Source of the DNA: JAHEEL01 sp963700375
Lineage (GTDB): Bacteria; Actinomycetota; Acidimicrobiia; Spongiisociales; UBA5794
NCBI GenBank assembly: GCA_963700375.1
Contig: CAVOXF010000003.1
Location: 372,001 to 436,000 of the forward strand
Direction of reading: 5' to 3'
Length of the DNA stretch: 64,000 nt
Shown: positions 17,610-27,410 of the stretch, one piece after another
Layout: each line of letters starts with the position of its first letter
Position numbering within the stretch: position 1 is the stretch's first letter
Position numbers and translations under genes: made by a program
Notes under the pieces: generated by a model
Database searches by the model: none
The model's input: the letters and a program-made list of their open reading frames with translations, nothing else
Told to the model about the DNA's origin: nothing

Positions 17610-20600
17610 TCAACGACCCCCTTGGCGATTGTGAGGAACGGACACCTCAACGGTGTCAATGACTTCGTTGCCACAAGCATCCGTAGCCCGGTAGGTGATG
17701 GTGTAGATCCTGCCGTCACCCCCTCCGGCGCGTTCTGCACGCAACTTGAACGTGAAGTCGTCGACGATCACAATGTCGTTGATCGTGTTGCCGTCTCCCA
17801 GTCCGTTGTCCGGCTCGTTTGACACAACGGAGACGAGTTCAACCGTCGGATTCGGATCGAAGTTGTCGTCAACAACGACGGCGGTGGTCACCCGCACGTA
17901 CTTGTGGTTTGCGGGCCACAAGACCGACGGCTTGGCCGTCACCTTTTCGAAGATCGGAGCAATCTCGTCGCAGACGTTGAGGCCGATGATGACGGGATCG
18001 TGATCCGATGACCGATACGCGTCGGGCGCGTAAATCGCGTCCTGCGCATCCTGCTTGAACGACATGTCGTAGTCGATCAGATCGGCTTCGTCGGCATTGA
18101 TATGCCACACGGTGACATCAGAGATCTCATCCATGAGGGCCGCGTTTGCGAGCGCATGGTCGAGATAGCCAATCTGACCGTCGAACACGTACGAGTACGC
18201 GTCCTCTCCGACATAGTGGTAGATCAGGTCGGTGTAGTCGTCCCCCGTTCCGAGCGTGTCATCAGAACCCACCACGATCGCATCGATCGGATCTTCCTTG
18301 TCGTACGAGTTCAGGTCCCCGATGATCAGGAAGTCCTCGTCGCCGCTCCCCGTCGGATCACCGGAGAGCCAGTCGACCAACGCCGCGGCTGCCAGTGTCC
18401 GCGTGACGTTGCAGTTGCCTGCACCGTCACCGAGATCCGGGTCTCCGACATCGTCACAAGCGGATCCCTTGGACTTCAAGTGGTTCACCGCGACCGTGAA
18501 GACCCCGCCGGTCGTCGTGTCCATGAACGTCTGCGCGAGCGCCGGCCGGTTCTTCGTGTCGAGGAACCGCGTGTCTACCGAGCTGTCGAGTATCGCGTAA
18601 GTCGCCGACAGGCGACACCGTCGCCGGCTTGTAGATGAACGCGACCTTGATCTCATCGCGTGCCGATGGCGCCCGTATCGATGTAGGCGTAGGTGCCGGC
18701 TCCAGCCAGTCGTTCAGTCCATCGACCAGATCAGCAATCGCCTCGGTCGTTGTTCTCGATCTCGATGAGACCGACGACGTCGGCATCCATTGCTGCCAGC
18801 GCCGAGAAGATCTTGGCCCGCTGTCGCGCGAACTCCTCCTCTGTGTTGGCTCCACGGCTGTTCAGGGTCGTGAAGTAGTTCAAGACATTGAACGAAGCAA
18901 CCTTCAGCCTGCCACCGACATCATCGGGTTCGGCCGAACGCGGATTCTCATTCGTGTAGACGGCGCCCTGCGTCGGCTGGATGCGGTACAGGCCGAACGA
19001 GTAATCCATGACGCCGGTCACGTTCGCGACCGTGTCACCACCCCGGAATAGGTTGTCGAGATCGAAGACCCCTCCGTTCGGATGAATCGCCGGGTCCGGG
19101 TTCTGGCTCGAGCGCCCATCATCGAGCGTGATCTTGTCGAGCAGGAAGGCGTTCGCCGCAGCAATCGCATCGGGTCCCGGTTCGAACTCTGCTGTCGGTG
19201 TCAGATGTCGGTCCGACGTCAACACGATCTCGCCGAAGCGATCGAAGTTGAAGTACTCGGAGATGACGAGCACCTGCGGGAACGTGACGTACATCCCCTC
19301 GTAGGCCTCGAAATCGTCGACACTCGTGACCGGAAGCGAGAGCAGCGACGCCGCCGGCAACGAATTCCCGGAGCCGATGACACTGACGCCGGTGAAGGAT
19401 GTGATCTCCGTCAGGCCGTTGAACTCGGAGACCGAACCCTCCACCTTCACCAGGTCGCCGATCTGCACATCGACGGCAGGCGAACTGCCGTTGAAGACGA
19501 AGATGCCTTCTGACGTCAACGGATCGGCGTCTGCGTCGGCGTCTTCCTCCTGCACGAAGAAGCCATTCAGGTCGCCGTTCGTACCACTCGGACCGTCCTG
19601 GAAATCACCGACCACGATTCCTTCGATGATGACGGTCTGACCGACCATCGGGCTCGCGGCTCCGGATCCCTGGACGTCGTGGATCTTGACCTCGGCAACC
19701 GGTGCCTCACACAGGTTTTTACCGCTGGGCGTCGGTGCCCACTGGGCGAACGTATCGGTGTTGAGCGCCCCACCGCTGCCGTTCGGACAGCGCTGATTCG
19801 ACTGGTTTGCGCTGTCGCCAGCACTGTTCTCGTCCACCTGCGGTTGACCCGCATTCAGCAACACCAGAAGCCCGGGATCGTCCGCGTCGCTGGTGTCATA
19901 GACAACCGCGTCAAGCAACCCGACGGTCGTCACCGGGGTGTTGTTCGGGAAACCGCCGAGATCAGCCGCATACAACGCCACTGCATCGGCACCATTCTGG
20001 AGACCGTTGCTCGCAAAGACCACGTCAACGCCGGCAACAGCCGCATTCCCAAGCACGAAATACCGTCAGAATCGGTCACGTAGCCATTGAGATCGTACGC
20101 CGCATAGGAGAGATCGTTGACTGCCGTTGTAGAACACCACCACCATTCCGTCGAGGGCCGTGTTCCCGACGCCGCCGTCGTACAACTCAACGAACTCCAA
20201 GACGTCAGTACCCGGTGTATCCGAGTCGACCTCGTTGATTACCACGCTCGCAACGGGAGGAGTGCCACCGCAGTCCGTGGCGTGACTTCCGAGGCCATCG
20301 AAGGTGTTGTTCGCGAAGGTGTCCCACTCGACGCTGGCATCAAAGGCGTCGTCCGCATTGGTATCTCCGGCGCACACAGCGGCCTTGCGGCGTAGCGTGT
20401 CATCCTGTCCACCGCCCGGCCATTGCGACCCCGAGGTCAACTCCCGATCTGCCCGAACGCGTCAATGACGGCACCGTTCTTGCGGAGGACCACGGCGTCG
20501 TCCCCGTTGAAGTTGATGACGGACCCGCTTGTGGTGTCTGCCTCGGCCAGAATGGCGGCAGCGGCGCTCGGATGTGCCAGCACGTAGACATCGCCGTCGG

Positions 20601-20984
20601 CGAATGCTGCCGGACAGGCCTAGTGACTGGCTTGGTGTCGCGCGCCACGACATTGCTGTAAGCTCAACCAGACCGTCCGGAGAACCGCTGCAGGTCGCAG
20701 CAGCGAAATCACCGCACCCTGGACGTCTCAGCGTCGATCACACCGACCGGCGCCGTGAGATACGCGCTCCGGTTCCGTTGTAGACATCATCAATCGCCTT
20801 ATTGCAAGCATCACCAGTGCTTCAACAAACTCTCCGGCATCAGTACCGACGTTGTCGTAATGGAACTCACTGACGAACACGCCCGTCGCGAGGTCGTAGC
20901 CGCCCCCGCCGGCGCCGTGCCCATTGGTAGCAATGCGGCCACCATTCCCACTACCAACAACAACGCAGACCGCGTCCGTCTCAT
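17610..20984 (-). pseudogene. Extracellular nuclease (ExeM/NucH-like EEP domain), multiply frameshifted
   Basis: One ancestral gene of about 1,120 codons is spread over several frames. The start at 20984 has an AAGGAGG site and encodes a clear signal peptide (MRRTRSALLLVVGMVAALLP ... APAGA). Then come lamin-tail-type pieces (FVSEFHYDNVGTDAGEFVE; GDVYVLAHPSAAAAILAEAD; NFNGDDAVVLRKNGAVIDAF; VVINEVDSDTPGTDVLEFVE), an OB-like region, and the endonuclease/exonuclease/phosphatase domain (VASFNVLNYFTTL, VVGLIEIENN, VAVNHLKSKGSACDD, IIGDLNSY, SSDHDPVIIGLNV) with a C-terminal HYR-like domain. Breaks are seen near 20905, 20820, 20600, 20445, 20120, 20060, 18745, 18690, 18655 and 18605, some at homopolymers. 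Motifs are otherwise preserved, so consensus error and recent decay are both possible. Confidence 0.8.
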
Positions 20985-21536
20985 GAAGCCCTCCTTGGCG
21001 TCCGTTTGCCGTGATCCCCCAACAAGAAACGGTCCTTGCACTCGCAAGGACCGCCGCCGCCGACTGAGGGTGGAGCGCAACGGGACATCTGACAATCCGT
21101 CATTGAGTCCCTGTGCTCCGTCTGAGCGTGCTCCATCTATGAGCAACGAACTCCCCTTCACAATCCAGCGCTCTTCCGAGCCTAGTCAACGCGGCACCAC
21201 GGTGCGTGGCCCTCCTACTCCCATCTGCGTTCGCCGATTTCGACCGAACGCTGCCGCCAATCGGCTGCGCCAGACGAGCCCGCCACGGACGACTGGAGCA
21301 CAGCTCCAACGCCACCCGAGAGCCGCAAACCGTTGCAGACAAAGGACCAGGGGTCAGATGGCGTCGGAAATCGACCGCCGTCCGCATGCCCCGATCTCGA
21401 TGCTTGCGTCTCGCAGACCGGGCTGATCGCGATTTTCGTAACTGAAGCGCGAAACATTGTCAGATCGACCTGCTTGAACCATGCGGCCATCCCGTGGTAC
21501 TTGTTCACCAGGGCATAGACGGAAGGGGGAACGGAT
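20985..21536. other. 552-bp intergenic region between nuclease and Tad operon
   Basis: This divergent spacer has no frame with convincing coding character on either strand. It holds the hairpin at 21030-21053 and must contain the promoters of the nuclease gene and the Tad operon. An AAGGGGGAA ribosome site precedes the first Tad gene. No clear -35/-10 pair was found. Confidence 0.5.
21030..21053 (-). other. 10-bp perfect hairpin in the nuclease leader
   Basis: CGGTCCTTGC (21030-21039) pairs exactly with GCAAGGACCG (21044-21053) around a 4-nt loop. On the minus strand it is followed by a T-rich run (GTTTCTTGTT), so it looks like a terminator or attenuator placed about 45 nt before the nuclease start codon. 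Confidence 0.55.
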
Positions 21537-21836
21537 ATGGATCCGATGGGGCATCCGGATCTGGTGCGACTCGGGCGCACCCTCCGCAACCGCCTCGACG
21601 ACACCCTCGACGCGGAGCAGGCGGCGGCTCGCGCGGCGGCACGCCGACGCAGCACCTTGCGTGATCGGCTCCTCGACTCCGAAGACCGAACCGAGCACGT
21701 GATCCTGACCACCTCCGACGGTCACATCCATCGGGGTCTCGTCGAGGCGGTCGGCATCGACCATGTGGTAGTCATCGACGGCCCCACCGAGCGATTCATC
21801 TCGATCCAACATATCGTCACGGTGGAGGCACGCTGA
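21537..21836 (+). CDS. Small protein at the head of the Tad operon
   Basis: 99 residues, soluble. The N-terminal 55 residues are a charged, Ala/Arg-rich helix (LDAEQAAARAAARRRSTLRD); the C-terminal half (HVILTTSDGHIHRGLVEAVG...VVVIDGPTERFISIQHIVTVE) looks like a small beta-barrel of the type found in short Sm-like or DUF-type regulators. No family is recognised. AAGGGGGAA lies upstream of the ATG. The stop TGA overlaps the ATG of the next gene by one base, so it belongs to the pilus operon. Confidence 0.7.
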   Translation: MDPMGHPDLVRLGRTLRNRLDDTLDAEQAAARAAARRRSTLRDRLLDSEDRTEHVILTTSDGHIHRGLVEAVGIDHVVVIDGPTERFISIQHIVTVEAR

Positions 21837-22450
21837 TGGCCATCGGGGTTCGCACACACGGCATCTCGATCCCCACGCCGGACACGAGAACGCTGGTCGG
21901 AATCGGTCTAGCAGCCGTCGCCGCGCTCCTCGTGTTGTGGATGACACGGCCCGTTCCGACGACACCGATTCTCGTTGCCGGCGCCGACCTTCCGGCCGGA
22001 ACGCCGATCTCCGAACTGGACCTAGTGGTTCGGTACGCACAAGATGCGACCGGCATGGTCACCGGCGACTCGCCCGGCGAACTCTCGAACTGGGTACTTG
22101 TTGCTCCGCTGGCCGCAGGCGAACCTCTCCTCCCGAGCCTGCTCCGACCGCCTGAGGTTCAGACAGCGCCGGACCTCCTCGCCCTCGACATCGCCCGGTC
22201 ACATGCCGTCCTCGGACAGATCGACCCCGGCGACCGCGTCGACATCTATGCCTCGACCTCCCAGGTTGGGCAACCCTCCGAAACACGCCTGATCGCAGCG
22301 TCGGTCTACGTCGTCGACGCCTCGGTCGCCGAGTCGTCGGTCAACGACGACCGCGTTCAACTCCTTCTCGCCGTGGACGATGAACTCGCCGCAACGCTGA
22401 CCGCAGCCATGAACGGAGGAGACCTCGACTTGGTCAGGGTGGGACGATGA
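21836..22450 (+). CDS. CpaB/RcpC-like SAF-domain pilus assembly protein
   Basis: 204 residues. One N-terminal membrane anchor (TLVGIGLAAVAALLVLWM) is followed by a SAF domain starting ILVAGADLPAGTPISELDLV and a second beta-rich region (LDIARSHAVLGQIDPGDRVD) as in CpaB. In Tad systems CpaB sits across the envelope and interacts with the secretin or its substitute. The length is somewhat short for the family. Coupled to its neighbours by TGATG upstream and ATGA downstream. Confidence 0.8.
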   Translation: MAIGVRTHGISIPTPDTRTLVGIGLAAVAALLVLWMTRPVPTTPILVAGADLPAGTPISELDLVVRYAQDATGMVTGDSPGELSNWVLVAPLAAGEPLLPSLLRPPEVQTAPDLLALDIARSHAVLGQIDPGDRVDIYASTSQVGQPSETRLIAASVYVVDASVAESSVNDDRVQLLLAVDDELAATLTAAMNGGDLDLVRVGR

Positions 22451-23490
22451 GCGTTCGTGTCGCCACCGTCCTCTCCGCCCGTGACTGGGAGCCGGGGCTC
22501 GTCTCCTACGCACGGGAAACCGCCGAGGTTCTGATCGTGCTCCGGGCGTTCCAGCCGCACGAGATCGAGCAGCACGCCGAGGACATCGATGTTGTCGTTG
22601 CCGGTGGCGAGGTGTCATGGGTCACGCCTGTCCAGATCGCCTCGTGGCAACGAGCCGGACTCGGTGTGCTCGGCATCCATCCGGAGGAAGATGGACCGGC
22701 AGCGTCGATGCTGCGCAGCGCCGGCGTCGACGAGCTCCTTCCCGACTCGGCCGACGTGCGGACGATCGTCACGGCCATCCGGTTCATCTCACCGGAGTTG
22801 GGACCCATCGATCGCGGCGGCACCGGAACCGTCACCGCAGTCATCGGTCCAAGGGGCGCCCCGGGCACCACCGAGGTTGCAGTCGGCCTGGCATGGGAGG
22901 CCGGTCGGCGGTCCTCGACACTCCTCCTCGATCTCGATCTGGACGGTCCGTCGATTGCGATCAGGCTGGGACTCCCCCCGCGGCCCGATATCGCCGATGC
23001 CGCCGACCACGTCCGCGCCACCGGAGCGATCGCTGCCGCGGTGGTGCAGAAGTACGGGCGCATCTCCGTCATCACCGGGTCCCATCGGGTGGGCGAGGCA
23101 CCGCTCAGACCGGCAATGATCGATGACCTTGTCGACGCCGCCACCGTGACTTTCGAGCGGGTCATTGTCGATCTGGGAACCGGTGAACCCGATCACCCGG
23201 TGCTGAAACGATCCGATACCGCAGTCCTCGTGGCCGACGCCAGTGCCGTGGGTGTGGTCCGCGCCGCGCACCTCGTTGCCATGTGGTCCGGTCCGCCGCC
23301 GACCCTCATTCTGAATCGGGCCGCTGCGCGCGGCGCTACGGATGTCATCGCTGCCGCGAAGGAGTGGACCGGAATCGAGCCGGCGGCCGTGATCCCCGAC
23401 CGACCGTCGATTCGGGCAGCGTCGCTGTGCGCCAAGCGTCCGGACAACCGCCTGCGCAAGCCACTCGCCCACATCGGTGCGGACCTATGA
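22447..23490 (+). CDS. TadZ/CpaE-like P-loop protein of the Tad pilus
   Basis: 347 residues. The N-terminal ~110 residues form a receiver-like domain without clear phosphoacceptor residues; the C-terminal part is a MinD/ParA-like ATPase fold with a deviant Walker A (IGPRGAPGTTEVAVGLAWE lacks the usual Lys pair) and LLLDLDLDGPSIAIRLGL. That degeneracy is common in TadZ proteins and in mycobacterial Rv3660c, which localise the pilus machine rather than hydrolyse ATP strongly. It overlaps both neighbours by 4 nt. Confidence 0.8.
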   Translation: MSVRVATVLSARDWEPGLVSYARETAEVLIVLRAFQPHEIEQHAEDIDVVVAGGEVSWVTPVQIASWQRAGLGVLGIHPEEDGPAASMLRSAGVDELLPDSADVRTIVTAIRFISPELGPIDRGGTGTVTAVIGPRGAPGTTEVAVGLAWEAGRRSSTLLLDLDLDGPSIAIRLGLPPRPDIADAADHVRATGAIAAAVVQKYGRISVITGSHRVGEAPLRPAMIDDLVDAATVTFERVIVDLGTGEPDHPVLKRSDTAVLVADASAVGVVRAAHLVAMWSGPPPTLILNRAAARGATDVIAAAKEWTGIEPAAVIPDRPSIRAASLCAKRPDNRLRKPLAHIGADL

Positions 23491-24509
23491 CGATAACCGG
23501 CGCACCACACCGGCTGGGCTTTCTCGGCGAGCTTCTCAGCGACCAAACCGTCGAGGAGATCATCGTCATCGGCGGCCACCGGACGTTCGTCGTCCGGAAC
23601 GGCATCAAGGAACTCGTACCCATCGTCGCGGACACGGTCACGCTGCGACGGTTTGCCGATCAGTTGCTAGCCGGCACGGGCCGCCGCCTCGACCTGTCCT
23701 CACCCATCGTGTCCGCTCAACTGCCCGACGGATCGCGCGTGCACATCACCGGGCCGCCGGTCACCCACTCCGACCGCCTCAACATCCAGATAAGGAAGTT
23801 CGTCGTCTCGGCGACGGGCCTGGACGAACTTGTGGCCCGCGAGACGTTGACCCCTGCGTCTGCGTCTCTCCTTCGCCAGGCCATGCGAGAGGACCTGTCG
23901 GTGCTGGTGGCCGGAGCCCCCGGAGCAGGCAAAACCACATTGGTCAACTGCCTCCTGCGAGAAGTACCACCCGACCGGCGGGTTGTCACATGCGAGGAAG
24001 TGTTCGAGATCGACGCCGATCTGCCGGATATGACGCAGATGCAGACGCGCGAGGCCGGCCTGGACGGCGGGGCCGAGATCACCCTGCGCGATCTTGTACG
24101 AGAGGCACTGCGCCAACGCCCCGACCGCATCGTGGTCGGTGAGGTTCGGGGTCCCGAAGCGCTCGACATGCTGATGGCCCTCAACGCCGGGTGCTCCGGT
24201 GTCGCGACGCTGCATGCCAACTCGGCACGCGATGCACTCGAGAAGCTCGTCTCGTACAGCGTGCTGGCAGGCCAGAACGTTGCGATTCCGTTCGTGAGGC
24301 GGACGGTCGCCGCCGTAGTTGATCTGGTGGTCTTCCTGCGCCGGAATGGACGCAACCGGGCGGTCGACGAAATCGCCTATGTACCCGGGCAGCTCTCAGG
24401 CGATGTATTCACGCTCCAGCCGCTCTTCGAGATGGCGGCCACGGGTCTGCGTTGGACGGGCCGCACAACAGGCGATCCCCGACTCGATCCGGGTGGGTGG
24501 TCGAGGTGA
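23487..24509 (+). CDS. tadA: TadA/CpaF secretion ATPase
   Basis: 340 residues. The secretion-ATPase core is complete: Walker A GAPGAGKTTLVNCLL (about residue 146), the Asp box CEEVFEIDADLPDM, Walker B ALRQRPDRIVVGEVRGPEAL and the His box ATLHANSARDAL. It powers extrusion of Flp pilins at the inner face of the membrane. ATG at 23487 overlaps the TadZ stop (ATGA); the frame is open upstream but would lie inside tadZ. At 340 residues it is shorter than most TadA proteins, lacking a long N-terminal extension. Confidence 0.93.
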   Translation: MTITGAPHRLGFLGELLSDQTVEEIIVIGGHRTFVVRNGIKELVPIVADTVTLRRFADQLLAGTGRRLDLSSPIVSAQLPDGSRVHITGPPVTHSDRLNIQIRKFVVSATGLDELVARETLTPASASLLRQAMREDLSVLVAGAPGAGKTTLVNCLLREVPPDRRVVTCEEVFEIDADLPDMTQMQTREAGLDGGAEITLRDLVREALRQRPDRIVVGEVRGPEALDMLMALNAGCSGVATLHANSARDALEKLVSYSVLAGQNVAIPFVRRTVAAVVDLVVFLRRNGRNRAVDEIAYVPGQLSGDVFTLQPLFEMAATGLRWTGRTTGDPRLDPGGWSR

Positions 24510-25312
24510 GGGGCGTCGCCGCCGTCCTGGCGGGATCCGCCGCCTGGATCGTCGTGTCGGGATGGACTCCTGCCATCCGCATCCCGAAGCCCACACTCCC
24601 ATCTCCTTGGGTGATACCAGCAGCGATCGGCGCAGGGATCACCGCAGGAGTCTTCTCGCTCGGACTGCTCGCCGTGCCGGCCGTGGCCGTCGCATTGGGA
24701 CTGCTCGTCGCCGCAATCCCCGTCGCCGTCGACGCGTCTCGACAACGACGGAGTCTTGAGGCAATCGCCGGCGCATGGCCCGACTTCCTTGCCCTGATGA
24801 GCAGCCGCATCTCGGCCGGCTCAACGCTCCCCGACGCGTTCATCGCAGCGGCTCGCCGCGCGCCCGAACCGCTCTCAGCAGAGGCGCGGCCCGTCGAAGA
24901 AGCTGTGACGTTCGGTGACGGCTTCGTCCCTGCCCTCGAGCGGCTCAAGATGCACCTCGACGATCCCACGTCTGACCGCGTGCTCACAACGCTCGAGTTC
25001 GCGCACCGGTCCGGCGGGCACCGGGTGGGCGCCGTGGTTGCTTCACTCGGCGCCTCGATCTCAGACGAACTGCGGCTCAGAAGGGCCCACACCGCTGCCC
25101 TTACGGAGCAACGAATGACGGCGGGCGTCGCACTCGCCGCCCCGTGGATCCTGCTGGCCCTCACAATCTCGACGAATCCCCAGGCAGCGACCGCATACCG
25201 AACGGCGACCGGCACAGTGGTCGTCGTCGTGGGATTCGTATTGACCACACTGGGCTTCGTCGCTGCACGACGCTCTGCCCGGCTCTCCCGGGCACCGCGG
25301 GTAATGCGATGA
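24506..25312 (+). CDS. tadB: TadB-like inner-membrane platform protein (T2SSF)
   Basis: 268 residues. Two N-terminal hydrophobic segments precede a cytoplasmic T2SSF domain (AWPDFLALMSSRISAGSTLP, FAHRSGGHRVGAVVASLG) and two C-terminal helices (AAPWILLALTISTNP and GTVVVVVGFVLTTLGFV). With TadC it forms the platform acted on by TadA. The GTG start overlaps the tadA stop as GTGA. Confidence 0.87.
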   Translation: MRGVAAVLAGSAAWIVVSGWTPAIRIPKPTLPSPWVIPAAIGAGITAGVFSLGLLAVPAVAVALGLLVAAIPVAVDASRQRRSLEAIAGAWPDFLALMSSRISAGSTLPDAFIAAARRAPEPLSAEARPVEEAVTFGDGFVPALERLKMHLDDPTSDRVLTTLEFAHRSGGHRVGAVVASLGASISDELRLRRAHTAALTEQRMTAGVALAAPWILLALTISTNPQAATAYRTATGTVVVVVGFVLTTLGFVAARRSARLSRAPRVMR

Positions 25313-26130
25313 ACGTGGTGATCGCCCTTGCCCTCGCCACCGGGATCTTCCTCGCTGTGACGGGGGGCCGACCGACCGGCCTGAGCGACCGGGTCGGAAG
25401 GTACCTACGCCCGGCACCGCCCCCGGATCAACTGCACGGGAGAAGGCCCACCGAATCACCCGTCTCGGATACCGGTCTGGCCTGGTCCCATTCCGAACTG
25501 CTGCTCCGACGGTCGGCCGCCGCGGCGGCCGGCGCCATCGTGGGCATCCTCATCGCCCAGGGGGACCTCTTCCTCGAAGGGCCCGGCCGTTCAATGCTGC
25601 CTCTCGCCGCGCTCGGCGCGGCCGCTGGGTGGCTTCTGTTCGGCATGTGGCTGTCGACCAAACGCGAACGCCGGGCCCGCCGGCTTCGCTTCGAACTCCC
25701 GATCGTCACCGATGCGATCTCGCTCCACGTCATCTCGGGAGAGTCCATCGAATCCTCTCTCCGGCGCTTCACCGAGCAGTCGTCCGGTGTGGCCTCCGAC
25801 GAGATCGAATGCGCACTCGCCGAAGTGTCATCGGGCCGGGGTATTGCCGATGCGCTCCAGCGCAACGTACACCGAACGGCGGATCCGGAAGCCGGCCGCC
25901 TCTACACCCTCCTCGCCCACGCACACGACACCGGGGGGCGTCTTGCTGAAGCGCTCGGCGAGCTCGGCACGGACTACCGGGCGGCGCTCGCCAGAGACGT
26001 CACGGCCGAGGGCGGCCGGCGAGCACTCGCCACCTACGGGCCGGTCCTCGCTCTGATGGTCCCCGTCACGTTGCTCTTTCTGCTCTATCCGACGCTCGCC
26101 GGTCTTCGCAGCCTGGCGGGCGGACCATGA
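25309..26130 (+). CDS. tadC: TadC-like inner-membrane platform protein (T2SSF)
   Basis: 273 residues with an N-terminal helix, two central helices (RRSAAAAAGAIVGILIAQ and LPLAALGAAAGWLLFGMWL), a T2SSF domain (FELPIVTDAISLHVISGESI, LLAHAHDTGGRLAEALGELG) and a C-terminal helix (YGPVLALMVPVTLLFLLYPT). It partners TadB. The ATG overlaps the tadB stop (ATGA). Confidence 0.87.
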   Translation: MNVVIALALATGIFLAVTGGRPTGLSDRVGRYLRPAPPPDQLHGRRPTESPVSDTGLAWSHSELLLRRSAAAAAGAIVGILIAQGDLFLEGPGRSMLPLAALGAAAGWLLFGMWLSTKRERRARRLRFELPIVTDAISLHVISGESIESSLRRFTEQSSGVASDEIECALAEVSSGRGIADALQRNVHRTADPEAGRLYTLLAHAHDTGGRLAEALGELGTDYRAALARDVTAEGGRRALATYGPVLALMVPVTLLFLLYPTLAGLRSLAGGP

Positions 26131-26144
26131 GAAAGGGGGTGAAC

Positions 26145-26300
26145 ATGTGGAACGAAGAACGAGGTTCAACCACGGTCGAGTGGTTGGGTCTGGCAACGAT
26201 CGCGGTGCTCGTCATCGCAATGCTGTTGCCCGCGGTTCGGAGCGCGACGGCCGACGTATGGACGAGCATCGTGGCGCAGATGACGGGCTTCTTCACCTGA
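26145..26300 (+). CDS. flp: Flp-type prepilin (51 aa)
   Basis: 51 residues. The leader MWNEERG ends in Gly and is followed by STTVEWLGLATIAVLVIAM, so Glu stands at +5 after the cleavage site, exactly the type IVb prepilin rule (G^xxxxE), leading into one hydrophobic helix. This would be the major pilus subunit. The ATG at 26145 has an AAAGGGGGTG ribosome site 4-5 nt upstream, the strongest in the operon, as expected for an abundant subunit. An alternative ATG at 26127 (ATGA overlap with tadC) would add six residues. Confidence 0.85.
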   Translation: MWNEERGSTTVEWLGLATIAVLVIAMLLPAVRSATADVWTSIVAQMTGFFT

Positions 26301-26656
26301 GTCGAGGGTCGACGATCGTGGAGTCGCTAGTTGCGACTGCGGTCATCTTCCTTCTCATTGCCATCATCACCCAGGTGGCCTTCGTTGTTGTCGCCCGCGA
26401 CACGGCTCAGACAGCGGTGGCGGCGGCAGCACGCCGGGCCGGGCGCCCGGGGGCGGATCTCACCGCGGAGCGCTCGCGCCTCGCCGCCGAACTCGCCCGC
26501 GTCGTCCCCGGTGCAACCGGAGTGACGACGGCTCTCGAGTTGGACGAGCGTGCCGTCACCGCACGGGCGTCAATCCAATGGTCGCCGCCGGGCCCCGACC
26601 TCATCCCGATCACGCTCCACGCGGAGGCCACGTCGCTGGTGGTGATCGCTCCATGA
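26258..26656 (+). CDS. TadE-like pseudopilin
   Basis: 132 residues. After a short leader ending SRG comes STIVESLVATAVIFLLIAII: again Gly followed by Glu at +5, then one helix, then a soluble domain. This is the TadE-type minor pseudopilin layout. The start is uncertain: the ATG at 26258 overlaps the prepilin gene by 43 nt and has no good ribosome site, but no better start exists before the helix. It ends in ATGA overlap with the next gene. Confidence 0.75.
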   Translation: MDEHRGADDGLLHLSRGSTIVESLVATAVIFLLIAIITQVAFVVVARDTAQTAVAAAARRAGRPGADLTAERSRLAAELARVVPGATGVTTALELDERAVTARASIQWSPPGPDLIPITLHAEATSLVVIAP

Positions 26657-27012
26657 CCGACGACCGGGGTGCAGCTCTGATCGGAACCCTCGCCGTTGCG
26701 TTCGTATTCGTGCTGGTGATTGTCCAGACGCTCATCACCGTCGGGCGCCTCGGCGCCTGTGCCGCGGAGGCGGCGGAGACCGCCGCGTTCGCGGCACAGC
26801 ACGGAGCCAGGCACGGCAACGCCGACGACGCGGCCCGCCTCGCAAGCGAACTATCGCCGGACGCCGCCGTCGTTGCCGTCGACATCGGGGACAGCCTCCT
26901 GGTCGAGGTTCGGATCGAGGTACCTCTGCTCGGACCCGAGAGCACTCCGCTCCGGCGAACGGTCACGGGTCGAGCAAGCGCAACGTACAGCCCGTACCGG
27001 AGCCGGCCGTGA
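26653..27012 (+). CDS. TadE/TadG-like minor pilus protein
   Basis: 119 residues: a short charged leader MTDDRGAAL, one N-terminal helix (IGTLAVAFVFVLVIVQTLIT), then an Ala-rich soluble part. It lacks Glu at +5 after its Gly, so processing by a prepilin peptidase is uncertain. Size, position and N-terminus resemble the small membrane proteins at the end of the mycobacterial Rv3660c-Rv3654c locus. Confidence 0.68.
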   Translation: MTDDRGAALIGTLAVAFVFVLVIVQTLITVGRLGACAAEAAETAAFAAQHGARHGNADDAARLASELSPDAAVVAVDIGDSLLVEVRIEVPLLGPESTPLRRTVTGRASATYSPYRSRP

Positions 27013-27407
27013 ACGAACGGGGTTCCATGCTCCCCTACCTCGGCGCCCTGTTCTTCGTCGGGTTCGTACTGCTCGGCCTCACGCTCGACGTCGCGTTGCT
27101 GGCAGCGACGTATCGGGAGGCCGCGGTCGCGGCGGACGCCGGGGCAGAGGCCGGCGCCGCCCAGATCGAGATTGCGGCTGCCTATGCCGGCGACCGGCGC
27201 ATCGATGCTTCAGCCGCCATCGCCGCGGCGGAGAGAGCGTCGCTCGCCGCACAACCGAGGGCCGGGCGGACCGCTGCTGCTGCCACCGACGGATTTGGGG
27301 TGTGCGTGGTCGTCACCGACCGGTACGAATCTCGCATACTCGGGAGCGTCGGCATCGGGACCAAAGGGATCGCGGTCCGTGCCTGCGCCACTCCGCGGCA
27401 GGGGTAG
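27009..27407 (+). CDS. TadG-like pilus-associated membrane protein
   Basis: 132 residues from a GTG that overlaps the preceding stop (GTGA). MNERGSMLPYLGALFFVGFV begins with the short charged leader and a single helix typical of TadG/TadE N-termini, followed by an Ala-rich region (EAAVAADAGAEAGAAQIEI). It is the last gene of the Tad operon and converges closely (3-nt spacer) on the LPG-synthase-type gene. No prepilin peptidase (TadV) gene is present in the operon. Confidence 0.68.
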   Translation: MNERGSMLPYLGALFFVGFVLLGLTLDVALLAATYREAAVAADAGAEAGAAQIEIAAAYAGDRRIDASAAIAAAERASLAAQPRAGRTAAAATDGFGVCVVVTDRYESRILGSVGIGTKGIAVRACATPRQG

Positions 27408-27410
27408 CGA

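Noticed and set aside
20755..21426. Plus-strand open frame of 223 codons opposite the nuclease start
   Set aside because: Arg/Pro/Thr-rich with no motif; it lies over the signal peptide region of the nuclease and a spacer.
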